From: Bacteroidales bacterium
GTDB lineage: Bacteria > Bacteroidota > Bacteroidia > Bacteroidales > UBA932
Reading direction: 5' to 3'
Length of the DNA stretch: 30,235 nt
Assembly: GCA_017614795.1 (NCBI GenBank)
Contig: JAGABD010000037.1
Location: forward strand, 1-30,235
Below, piece by piece: positions 1 to 7,297 of this stretch (positions are counted from its first letter, which is position 1; each line of letters begins with the position of its first letter). The notes below the pieces were generated by a model. The model was not told the origin of the DNA. It was given only the letters and a program-made list of their open reading frames with translations, and did no database searches. The position numbers and the translations under genes were made by a program.

Positions 1-782
1 AAGCCTTCGTAGCCCTCGGTGCATTCGGGGCGCTGGTCTGCGGGGAGAAGGGAGTTCAATTCCGCAGCAATCAGGATGGCGTTGCGCATCTTGCCCTTGG
101 CATAGCCCGGATGCACGTTGCAGCCCTGGATATGGATCTTCGCCGAAGCGGCGTTGAAGTTTTCGAACTCGAGTTCTCCGACCTCGCCGCCGTCCATAGT
201 GTAGGCGTAGTCCGCACCGAAACGAGAAACGTCGAACTTCACCACTCCGCGGCCGATTTCCTCGTCGGGAGTGAAGCCGACCTTGATTTCGCCGTGTTTG
301 AATTCGGGGTGGGAAACCACATACTGCACAGCGTCCATAATCTCCGCTACGCCCGCCTTGTCGTCGGCGCCGAGAAGAGTGGTGCCGTCGGTAGTGATGA
401 TGGTTTCTCCCTTATGGTCCAGAAGTTCGGGAAATTCGGCAGGTTTCAGTGCGAGGCCGGGGACGCCCTTCAGGGGAATGTCCGAGCCGTCGTACGCCTC
501 GATTATCTGGGGCTTGACGTTCTCGCCGGAGGCGTCGGGGGCGGTGTCGACGTGGGCGATGAAGCCGATAGCCGGCACCTTCTTTCCGCAGTTGGCGGGG
601 ATGGATGCCATCACATAGCCGAACTCGTCGAGTTCAGCCTTCACGCCCATCGCCTCAAGTTCATTCTTTAGGAGCCGCAGCAGGTTCAGCTGCTTTTCCG
701 TCGACGGCTGGCTCTGACTCTCCTCGTTGCTCTGGGTGTCCACTTTGACGTACCTCAGAAACCTGTCCTGTAGATTTTCCAT
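1..782 (-). CDS. pepT: Peptidase T (tripeptide aminopeptidase), C-terminus cut by window edge
   Basis: Cytoplasmic M20-family zinc peptidase that removes the N-terminal residue from tripeptides. About 260 N-terminal residues are present of a family that is usually about 405-410 long, so the lid/C-terminal part and the last metal ligand lie outside the window. The start [18 protein letters not shown] is typical of PepT. Visible active-site motifs in order are AHVDT (about residue 76, metal His/Asp), GADDKAG (about 138, bridging Asp), TPDEEIGRG (about 169, catalytic Glu pair) and TMDGGE (about 193). The ATG at 780-782 is the chosen start because the family N-terminus begins exactly there. It lies inside the 3' end of the ostA-like gene, which overlaps it by 122 nt in another frame, so the two are probably translationally coupled. 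Confidence 0.93.
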   Translation of the reverse strand, partial: MENLQDRFLRYVKVDTQSNEESQSQPSTEKQLNLLRLLKNELEAMGVKAELDEFGYVMASIPANCGKKVPAIGFIAHVDTAPDASGENVKPQIIEAYDGSDIPLKGVPGLALKPAEFPELLDHKGETIITTDGTTLLGADDKAGVAEIMDAVQYVVSHPEFKHGEIKVGFTPDEEIGRGVVKFDVSRFGADYAYTMDGGEVGELEFENFNAASAKIHIQGCNVHPGYAKGKMRNAILIAAELNSLLPADQRPECTEGYEG

Positions 783-3321
783 TATTCTTTCTATTAATCT
801 TCTTGCGGTAGCGGGCGATGTACTTCTCCAGCTTCTTGCGGTCCTTCTCCTCCTGGATGCGCTGCTTCTCGCGGGCCTTCTTGTCGCGGGCGGCCTGCTT
901 CGCCTTCTTCTTCTCGAGCTTGGCCTGGGCCTTCTCCGCATCGCGGCGGTCGAGTTCGGCCCAACGGGCTTCACGTGCGGCGCGGCGCTGTTCCGCCTTG
1001 CTCATCTGCGGTTCAGCGGCCTTCTGCGCGCCGAGAGAATCCGCCACCGCGGTCGTGTCCAGAGGATGCAGCACCGAAGTGCTGTCCTTTCCGATGCCGT
1101 CGGGCACGGGCCCTATCTTCCTGGTCGTCGTGTCCACGGATTCCGCCGGAGCAGGAGCCTGTTTCTGCTGCTTCGGGGCTGCCGCCTTCTGCGCCTTGCG
1201 GGTATCTATCTCGCCGTAGACCTTCTTCATATAGCCCGGGAAATAGATGTTGGTCTGCACGAAGGTGGCGCGGGGATGCGCCTCGAAAGCGAGGCGTTCG
1301 GAAGGCCGCACGCTCAGCGAAGTGATGTCTTCCTTGCCCTTGGGCTGTTCGTCAGGGCGCCACTTGAAGCCCTTGAGGCTGCGGTCCACGACGGGCAGCT
1401 GAGGGATGGGATAGGCGTCGTTCTTGGGCTGGTCGTAGTAGTATATCTGCCTCAGGTCTCCTTCAGCAAAGGTCGCCGAGAGCATCTTGCACTCCACCTT
1501 GTTGGCGGTCGCGTGCTGTTCCTTCTCCTTCAGGAAGAAGATGGCGTTGGCACCGCCGAGGGCGTCGAAGCGCCGCAGGGCGGAAGTGGTGTCGAAGTAG
1601 GCCATGACCTCGGTGGCGCGTATCTGGTCGTAGAGGTCGTCCGTCTCCTGCGTGATGATGAAGGCGTTCGACATCAGGCTCGCACGCTCCGCCTTGCGTT
1701 CGCGGACTAGCACGAAGAGGCTGTCGGCGGTGTACTGGCGGTTGCCGTCGTTCCAAACCACAGGGTCGAGGTAGAAGCGGGCGATGGAATCGAGGTCGTT
1801 GTAGCGAAGCGAGTCGCAGCGCACCTGCAGGTCGTAGCGGAATATCTTGACGTTGCCCGTCGCATCGAGGAATCCAAGCTTGGTGGAGTCGGGGATGGCG
1901 ACCTTGGCGAGAGAGTCGGCCCTGGCCACGCTGTCCCTGGCCGCCTTGACGGCGGTGGAGTCGGCCGAGGGCGCGGGGGCGGAAGGAGATTTCCGGTCTC
2001 CGCCGGCAATGACGTCAGAGGGGCCCGCAACGACGGGAGGTGCGGCCGCTTCGTCCTTGGTGCCCTTCTTGGACTTCTTGGACTTCTTCGCATCCTTGTC
2101 GGCTTCAGCCTGTTCCGCCGCCTTCTTGGCTTCGGATTCGTTCTGGCCGGCGTACTGCTCGCGTTTCTGCGCCTCCGCCTGGGCTGCGGCCTTCGCCGCC
2201 TTCTTGCGGTACTGGGCAACGGCGTCGACGTGGATCTCCTCCATGCGCTTGGCCGCATCCTTCAGTTCGTCCTTGGGTATCTCGAACTTGCGGATGCTGC
2301 GGTAGACTATCTTGTCGGCGCCGAAATACATAGTATCTGGCCTGGCGTTCTTCACCGTATCATATCGGATGCCTCCCTCCACGGTGGAATCGGGCACCGC
2401 GTGCAGTTCCTTTACGTCGCGCTGCGTATCGAGCGCAACTGCCGCATCCCGGGTAAGCGTCACACGTTTCAGCGTATCTTCGTAATAGATGTTTCCGGCA
2501 AGCGCGAAAACGCTCCGGGTGGTATCCTGCACCTGGGCGTGGCCCAGCAGATGCAGGTTCTTGGTGTTGCGGTAGTAGTAGAGCGAATCGCTCCAGGCCT
2601 CCTGGTCCTTGGAAAGGGAATGCACGTGGCCGGTGAAGAAGAACGTCTCCCTGGGCCTCGAATACCAGCCCCCTTCCGCGGACAGCATATCGCCGTCCTT
2701 CCAGAAATCGATGTCCGCCTTGAACACGGCCCGCGACGGTCCGCTTTCGTAGTCGAGTTCCTCGGTCTTCACGAAAATGGAATCCGTGAACATATTCACC
2801 TTGTTGCGGAAATTGAAGACCTTGGTCTTGGAGTCGTAGGAACCGTCGATGCTCTCGATTATCTGCCCGTCCTTGTCCTTCATCGAGCCGCCTTTCTGGA
2901 AGTAAGCCACCGAGTCGCGGGTGTTGTAGTCCAGATAGCGGGTGCGGAGGGTGTTGCGGTTCTCGTCCTGGAGCTGCACCACGCTTCCGCGGAACTGCAC
3001 CAGGTTCTCGTCGATCAGGTAGTCGAGATTGTCGCCGGTAAGTATCGTGCCCTCCTGGATAACCTTCACGTGGCCCTCGGCGCGAATCATCCTGTCCTCG
3101 ACATACCACTGCGCAGTGTCGCAGATGAGATAGGTGCCGTTGTGCAGGAAAGTTGCGTCTATGGCCTTGCGGTAGTGGTTCGCTCCCTTCTCGATGAGCT
3201 GGAGGGATTCGGCGCTGATGAGACGCACCAGCGAATCCTTCCTCTCGCCGTTCTGCGCGGAAAGCGCCAGGGGCAGGAGCAGGCACAGGGCCAGGATTAT
3301 TTTCTTACCTTCTTTGCCCAT
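661..3321 (-). CDS. OstA-like (LptA/LptD-related) outer-membrane LPS transport protein
   Basis: Predicted exported protein of the Bacteroidota OstA-like family, thought to act in lipopolysaccharide transport to the outer membrane. It has a signal peptide ([20 protein letters not shown], cleavage near SAQ). An N-terminal half of repeated LptA-like beta strands follows (roughly residues 45-350, with phrases such as [11 protein letters not shown] and LTGDNLDYL). Then come a Lys/Ala-rich linker (about 355-470), a second OstA-like segment (about 475-640) and a highly charged Lys/Arg/Ala tail. I chose ATG at 3321; an ATG at 3342 in the same frame is possible but would add seven residues before the signal peptide and overlap the upstream gene more. 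The linker carries a 32-bp palindromic repeat read as [10 protein letters not shown]. The last 40 codons overlap pepT in another frame, which is odd. Family assignment is good; the exact role in this organism is inferred. Confidence 0.85.
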   Translation of the reverse strand: MGKEGKKIILALCLLLPLALSAQNGERKDSLVRLISAESLQLIEKGANHYRKAIDATFLHNGTYLICDTAQWYVEDRMIRAEGHVKVIQEGTILTGDNLDYLIDENLVQFRGSVVQLQDENRNTLRTRYLDYNTRDSVAYFQKGGSMKDKDGQIIESIDGSYDSKTKVFNFRNKVNMFTDSIFVKTEELDYESGPSRAVFKADIDFWKDGDMLSAEGGWYSRPRETFFFTGHVHSLSKDQEAWSDSLYYYRNTKNLHLLGHAQVQDTTRSVFALAGNIYYEDTLKRVTLTRDAAVALDTQRDVKELHAVPDSTVEGGIRYDTVKNARPDTMYFGADKIVYRSIRKFEIPKDELKDAAKRMEEIHVDAVAQYRKKAAKAAAQAEAQKREQYAGQNESEAKKAAEQAEADKDAKKSKKSKKGTKDEAAAPPVVAGPSDVIAGGDRKSPSAPAPSADSTAVKAARDSVARADSLAKVAIPDSTKLGFLDATGNVKIFRYDLQVRCDSLRYNDLDSIARFYLDPVVWNDGNRQYTADSLFVLVRERKAERASLMSNAFIITQETDDLYDQIRATEVMAYFDTTSALRRFDALGGANAIFFLKEKEQHATANKVECKMLSATFAEGDLRQIYYYDQPKNDAYPIPQLPVVDRSLKGFKWRPDEQPKGKEDITSLSVRPSERLAFEAHPRATFVQTNIYFPGYMKKVYGEIDTRKAQKAAAPKQQKQAPAPAESVDTTTRKIGPVPDGIGKDSTSVLHPLDTTAVADSLGAQKAAEPQMSKAEQRRAAREARWAELDRRDAEKAQAKLEKKKAKQAARDKKAREKQRIQEEKDRKKLEKYIARYRKKINRKNNGKSTGQVSEVRQSGHPEQRGESEPAVDGKAAEPAAAPKE
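1985..2016 (-). repeat. 32-bp palindromic element, copy in ostA-like gene
   Basis: On the coding strand it begins GACGTCATTGCC and ends CGGAAATCTCC. It is read in frame as [11 protein letters not shown] (about residues 435-446) in the low-complexity linker. By hand alignment 26 of 32 bases match the copy in the metal ATPase at 7638-7669. The stem has one mismatch because one arm reads ATTTCC (plus strand) instead of ATTGCC. Confidence 0.8.
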
Positions 3322-4667
3322 CCTTGACGCGAGAAACCGCAATCCTTGAACATTGGATCGATGATGATGTATGTCTGCTCGATCTTTTCGTCGATGAACT
3401 TGTCCACCGCTTCCATCTGCTTGCCGCGCCGCACCTCGTCCAGGAGGACGGTGTAGTCGGTTTCGAACGCGGCGGTATGGGCGGGAACTATCTTGTCGAG
3501 ACGCACGATCTTATAGACCAGGTTGCCGTCGCGCCCCTCGTTGTCGCGGGATTCGATGGGCTCGGAGATCTGCCCGGGCTGGAGGTTCTTCACCGCCGCG
3601 TAGTCCTCGGGCTTGAGCTGGTCTATCTCGAAATATGCGCTTCCCGTGTTGGGGTCGGCCATCTGGCCTCCGTTGGTGCGGGAGGCGGGGTCCTCGGAGA
3701 AGAAGCGCGCCGCCAGTTCGAAGGTGATCTTGCTGCTGTCGATCATCGTCCTGAGGCTGTCGAGGCGATGGAAAGCCTTCTCCCTGTCCTCGGAGGTATA
3801 CTTCGGCTTGAGCAGGATGTGCCGCGCGTTGAACATATCGCCCTTCTTTTCTATCACCTCGATGATATGGAAACCGTCGGGGGTCTCCACTATCTGGGAG
3901 ATGATGCCGGGCTTGAGAGCCATCGCGGCGTCGGAAAACGCCGGCCAGAAGATATCCTTCGACGCCATTCCAAGCTCTCCGCCCTTGCGGGCGCTGCCGG
4001 GATCCTCGGAGTAGAGACGCGCCAGCGTGGAGAACTTTTCGCCGTTGATGATGCGCTCGCGAAGGTCCAGAAGCTTCGCCTTCACCTCCAGCGCCGCGGC
4101 CTTGCGGTCGGGGTAGACGCAAATCTGGCTCATCTTGTACTTGATGGGGATGACGGGAAGGTTCGCCTTGTGCGCGGTGTCGAGGAACTGCCTCACGTCG
4201 TAGGGGGTAAGCTGGGAAATCCCGCCTGCCACCTGCTGCTGCTCCTGCTGGATGAGGCTGCTCTCCTCGAGTTGCGTGCGCCATTCCTTGCGGAGTTCGT
4301 AAAGCGACTTGCCGAAGTATTCCTCGGCCTCCTTGTCGCCGCCAAGGGCGGTGCGCACCTGCGCGAGACGGTTCTTGAGTTCCGCCTCCACCATATCCTG
4401 GCTCACGTTCAGCGAGTCCACACGGGCCTGCATAAGGAAGAGCTTGGCCTGCATCATATTCTCGAGCAGGTCGCAGCGGGCGTTGTAGGCGGAGTTCAGG
4501 CCCTGGGCGCGCTGCATCTTGATTTCAGCCTCGATGTCCGAAACCGTGATGAGTTCGCCGCCGACCACCGCCGCAGTGCGGTCGATTACCCCGCCGGAGT
4601 ATTTCTGTGCGGACGCGCCCGCGCATACGAACGCGAGTACAGCCGCAAGGAAGAATCTAGTTTTCAT
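3297..4667 (-). CDS. SurA-like periplasmic chaperone with two parvulin (PpiC) domains
   Basis: Periplasmic peptidyl-prolyl isomerase/chaperone expected to escort unfolded outer-membrane proteins. It begins with a signal peptide (MKTRFFLAAVLAFVCAGASA). A SurA N-terminal-like helical region follows (about 25-165, starting VIDRTAAVVGGELITVSDIE). Two parvulin domains come next, about 170-275 (SEDPGSARKGGELG, then TPDGFHIIEV) and about 280-385 (ARHILLKPK, SEDPASRTNGGQM). The ATG at 4667 overlaps the stop of the upstream lipoprotein gene by one base (TGATG); a TTG three bases earlier is less likely. Its own stop lies just inside the OstA-like gene. The grouping with an OstA-like gene and a second PpiC-like lipoprotein points to outer-membrane biogenesis. 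Confidence 0.9.
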   Translation of the reverse strand: MKTRFFLAAVLAFVCAGASAQKYSGGVIDRTAAVVGGELITVSDIEAEIKMQRAQGLNSAYNARCDLLENMMQAKLFLMQARVDSLNVSQDMVEAELKNRLAQVRTALGGDKEAEEYFGKSLYELRKEWRTQLEESSLIQQEQQQVAGGISQLTPYDVRQFLDTAHKANLPVIPIKYKMSQICVYPDRKAAALEVKAKLLDLRERIINGEKFSTLARLYSEDPGSARKGGELGMASKDIFWPAFSDAAMALKPGIISQIVETPDGFHIIEVIEKKGDMFNARHILLKPKYTSEDREKAFHRLDSLRTMIDSSKITFELAARFFSEDPASRTNGGQMADPNTGSAYFEIDQLKPEDYAAVKNLQPGQISEPIESRDNEGRDGNLVYKIVRLDKIVPAHTAAFETDYTVLLDEVRRGKQMEAVDKFIDEKIEQTYIIIDPMFKDCGFSRQGWAKKVRK

Positions 4668-5527
4668 CAATAAATCACAAAGTCTTTATGGTCCAGGGCA
4701 TTCGTTAGCAAGTCCTGTTCCAATTTTGCAAGCAGGTCGCGTTTCCTTTCGCTGAGTATGTTCTCGCGGATGCTGGCGGCGCAGTACTCGATGGGAGCCA
4801 CTCCCTCGGACTGCACGTCGAACACGAACATCGCCTTGATGTCGCCGCTGTCGTCGGAGCTCTGCTGGATGAGGCCGTTGTGCATCTGGGCCATCATAGT
4901 GGCATAGTCGATGCCGAACTCACGAGCCAGCACGCCCGCGTCCATCCACTCGCCCGTCTTGTCGAAATAGCGGAGCGCCGACACATAGGCCAGGCTGTCC
5001 AGAATCAGCAGGTCCTCGCCCTTGGTGCACGAAAGCATCCCGAGAATCTCGCCCTTGTTGGGGGAATCCTTCATAATGTCGACGTACCTCACCTTGAGGA
5101 TGGGACGCTGGAGCACGTAGCTCGACTTGTGGTCCTCGTAGTATTTCGTCAGCTGCTGACGTGTGATCAGGGTGTCGAGCCGCTGGTTGATGTAGCGCTG
5201 CTCGAAACGGTACTTCAGAAGCGTCCTGCGGTATTCTTCGAGTTCCTTGGTCACGTCCTTCTCGCTCTTCGAAAGCTCCGCCTCTGCGGTCTTGGTGTAG
5301 AGGATTTCGGTCGCCCAGGAATTGATGTAGCGGTATGCCAGGTTCAGCGAGTCTTCCGCCGAAATCCCGTCCGGGATGTACTTGTCCAGTTCGGAAAGAT
5401 ACAGTTTCTGGCGACCGGCCTTGGCGACCACCTTGTCGTCGTGCTTGAGCGTCGAGAACATATTGCAGGAGCTCAGCGCGGCGGCCAGCAGGAGCGGCGC
5501 CAGATATCTTGTAATGCGAATATTCAT
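4667..5527 (-). CDS. PpiC/SurA-related lipoprotein
   Basis: Lipoprotein of 286 residues: MNIRITRYLAPLLLAAAL is followed by the lipobox LSSC at about residue 20. The body resembles the N-terminal helical part of SurA-type chaperones (VVAKAGRQKLYLSELDKYIP, then long charged helices), but I see no clear parvulin catalytic domain. It is the first gene of a minus-strand cluster with the SurA-like and OstA-like genes and is coupled to the former by a TGATG overlap. A role as an accessory chaperone in outer-membrane assembly is inferred from context. The frame stays open upstream of 5527, but that extension covers the divergent promoter and has no signal peptide, so the ATG at 5527 is preferred. Confidence 0.8.
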   Translation of the reverse strand: MNIRITRYLAPLLLAAALSSCNMFSTLKHDDKVVAKAGRQKLYLSELDKYIPDGISAEDSLNLAYRYINSWATEILYTKTAEAELSKSEKDVTKELEEYRRTLLKYRFEQRYINQRLDTLITRQQLTKYYEDHKSSYVLQRPILKVRYVDIMKDSPNKGEILGMLSCTKGEDLLILDSLAYVSALRYFDKTGEWMDAGVLAREFGIDYATMMAQMHNGLIQQSSDDSGDIKAMFVFDVQSEGVAPIEYCAASIRENILSERKRDLLAKLEQDLLTNALDHKDFVIY

Positions 5528-5533
5528 AACTTG

Positions 5534-5560
5534 CAAAGTTAACAAAAAACAGTAACTTTG
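5534..5560. promoter_or_regulatory. Divergent promoter pair with mirrored -7 boxes
   Basis: CAAAGTTA at 5534-5541 and TAACTTTG at 5553-5560 form a perfect 8-bp inverted repeat, and each arm is a Bacteroidota -7 box (TAnnTTTG) facing outward. For the plus-strand NlpC gene, a TTG at 5531-5533 lies 19 bases upstream of the -7 box, as expected for the -33 element. The minus-strand box would serve the PpiC-like lipoprotein operon, although its -33 element is not clear. Confidence 0.7.
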
Positions 5561-5594
5561 CGTAATCGCCCCTAAAAATGGGCTTTGAAACGCT

Positions 5595-6635
5595 TTGAAA
5601 AAGATATTCCTTCTGTTTTTCTCCCTACTTTTCTGCGCCGTCGGATGCGCGGGCGGAGGCAGTGCCGCGAAGGCTGAAACTCCCGGCGGAAAGTGGGCGC
5701 TTGTGAACGCCAGCAACGTGTTTCTGAGGGCCGAGGCCCGATATGGCAGCGAGTGCGTGAGCCAGAGCCGTATGGGCACGCTGGTGCAGGTGCTCGAGAC
5801 CAAGGGATACTGGGTGAAGGTGCGCACGCCGGAGCCCTACGAAGGGTGGGTGAACGAAGTCGCCCTCGCCCCCACCGAAGCCCTTCCCGCAGAGAAGCAG
5901 GCCGAGATGAAGGAGTACAGCCCGAAACTGAAGCCTTTCGGGGGCGGAGAGGCGGCATCCTGGCTTGCTTCGGACAGATATATCTGCACCGTCGAGAACG
6001 CCGGCGTCCATAGCGAAGCTTCCGAAGAATCCCAGCGCCTGAGCGACCTTCTGATGAGCAATATCCTCTGGGCGGCGAAAGCCGATGCTCCCCGAGGGTG
6101 GGCGTCCGTATGCCTTCCCGACGGCCGCAGGGGGTTCGTGCGCAGTTCCGCGGTCGAGCCTTTCAGGGCCTGGGCCGAAGGCCACCGCAAGGGTGGAGAA
6201 GAAGTGGCGGCAGATATCATAGCGCTTGCTAAACGCTTCCTCGGAATGCCCTATATGTGGGGCGGAATGAGCGTCGGCCACTTCGACTGCAGCGGACTCG
6301 TAGGCTTCTGCTACTTTATGAACGGCATACTTCTTCCGCGCGACGCCTCGCAGCAGGTAAAATGCGGAGTGGCGGTGCAGATTGAAGATATGCAGCCCGG
6401 CGACCTGGTCTTTTTCGGCGACAGCCGCGTCTCGCACGTGGCGCTCTGCATAGGGCCCAAGCGCATCATCCACGCCTCGCAGGTGGTTCGCATCAACTCG
6501 CTCGACCCTTCGCAGCCGGACTATTACGGACGCAACATCCTGGCGGTGCGGCGCATCCTCGGCCACATCGGTGAAGGCACCGAGGGCTTCGCCCCTTCTT
6601 TCATCGCCGAATCGCCTTCCTATTTTGCGAAATAG
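5595..6635 (+). CDS. NlpC/P60 (C40) cell-wall peptidase lipoprotein with SH3 domains
   Basis: Predicted envelope lipoprotein that cleaves peptidoglycan stem peptides. It starts with a signal and lipobox (residues 1-18, ending CAVGC). Two bacterial SH3-like regions follow (about 34-95, NASNVFLRAEARYGSECVSQ; and about 130-190, ENAGVHSEASEESQRLSDLL). The C-terminal NlpC/P60 domain (about 205-325) shows the catalytic Cys in FDCSGLVGF, the His in SHVALCIG and a third polar residue in IIHAS. The start codon is TTG (5595-5597), set by the KKIFLLFF signal peptide. The layout matches the Bacteroides YkfC-like dipeptidyl-peptidase VI group, so recycling of murein peptides is a reasonable inference. Confidence 0.9.
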   Translation: MKKIFLLFFSLLFCAVGCAGGGSAAKAETPGGKWALVNASNVFLRAEARYGSECVSQSRMGTLVQVLETKGYWVKVRTPEPYEGWVNEVALAPTEALPAEKQAEMKEYSPKLKPFGGGEAASWLASDRYICTVENAGVHSEASEESQRLSDLLMSNILWAAKADAPRGWASVCLPDGRRGFVRSSAVEPFRAWAEGHRKGGEEVAADIIALAKRFLGMPYMWGGMSVGHFDCSGLVGFCYFMNGILLPRDASQQVKCGVAVQIEDMQPGDLVFFGDSRVSHVALCIGPKRIIHASQVVRINSLDPSQPDYYGRNILAVRRILGHIGEGTEGFAPSFIAESPSYFAK

Positions 6636-6654
6636 CCAAAAATTAGTATATTTG
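6624..6654 (+). promoter_or_regulatory. Promoter of the histone H1-like gene
   Basis: TTTG at 6624-6627, a 19-base spacer and TATATTTG at 6647-6654 match the Bacteroidota consensus TTTG-N19-21-TAnnTTTG exactly. The -33 part lies within the last codons of the NlpC gene. The start codon is at 6696, giving a leader of about 35 bases. Confidence 0.85.
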
Positions 6655-6695
6655 CGGCCGCTAAAAGCAAGAAAACAAATAAATAACAGAATATT

Positions 6696-7247
6696 ATGAA
6701 CCTCAGAGACATCAAGAAGGATATCGATTACGTGCTCAGCGCATTTATCGAGGACTGCGCAGTGTGTGTTGCAGTGAATCCCAAGACCAACGACGCCGCC
6801 GTCGCGGCTCTTATGGAGAAGGCCGTCGACCTTTACAACGAACTCCGCGACAAGGTGAACGTCAAGGCTGAAGGAAGCAAGAAGGCATACTTCAACGGCC
6901 TCCGCAAGGAAGTGCTCGAGAAGACCGACGCCCTCTACACCGAACTCAGCGCAGTGGTGAGCAAGGGCGCCGCCGAGGCACCCGCCAAGGAGGAGAAGCC
7001 CGCCGCGAAGAAGGCTCCCGCAAAGAAGGCTGCAGCCCCCAAGGCCGAAGCCCCCGCCGAGGAGAAGAAACCCGCAGCCAAGAAGGCCCCCGCTAAGAAG
7101 GCCGCTCCCAAGGCTGAAGAGGCTCCCGCCAAGAAGGCTCCCGCGAAAAAAGCCACGGCTCCCAAGGCCGAGAAGGCTCCCGCGGAGAAGAAGCCCGCCG
7201 CAAAGAAAGCTCCTGCGAAGAAGGCGCCCGCAAAGAAAGCCGAGTAA
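6696..7247 (+). CDS. Histone H1-like DNA-binding protein (Hc1-type tail)
   Basis: Protein of 183 residues in two parts. Residues 1-90 are a folded helical domain (MNLRDIKKDIDYVLSAFIED, then EKAVDLYNELRDKV), recognisable as the small conserved Bacteroidota protein of this type. Residues 90-183 are a tail built almost only from Lys, Ala, Pro and Glu, with many copies of APAKKA and PAAKKAP, like eukaryotic H1 and chlamydial Hc1 tails. Such tails bind DNA or RNA non-specifically, so a nucleoid-associated role is likely. It is monocistronic, with its own consensus promoter and a strong terminator. The number of tail repeats is expected to vary between strains. Confidence 0.85.
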   Translation: MNLRDIKKDIDYVLSAFIEDCAVCVAVNPKTNDAAVAALMEKAVDLYNELRDKVNVKAEGSKKAYFNGLRKEVLEKTDALYTELSAVVSKGAAEAPAKEEKPAAKKAPAKKAAAPKAEAPAEEKKPAAKKAPAKKAAPKAEEAPAKKAPAKKATAPKAEKAPAEKKPAAKKAPAKKAPAKKAE

Positions 7248-7265
7248 ATCGCTGTCCTGAAACTG

Positions 7266-7296
7266 AAAGCGCCTCCGGAATCCGGGGGCGCTTTTT
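7266..7296. terminator. Rho-independent terminator, probably bidirectional
   Basis: AAAGCGCC-t-CCGG, loop AAT, CCGG-g-GGCGCTTT followed by more T. The stem is 12 base pairs with one mismatch. It lies between the convergent histone-like gene (stop 7247) and metal ATPase gene (stop 7298), and can serve both strands because the A-tract on the left becomes a T-tract on the minus strand. Confidence 0.9.
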
Positions 7297-7297
7297 G

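Noticed and set aside
2230..4673. Long plus-strand open frames opposite the ostA-like and SurA-like genes
   Set aside because: Histidine/leucine/valine-rich composition typical of antisense frames; no signal, start context or family match.
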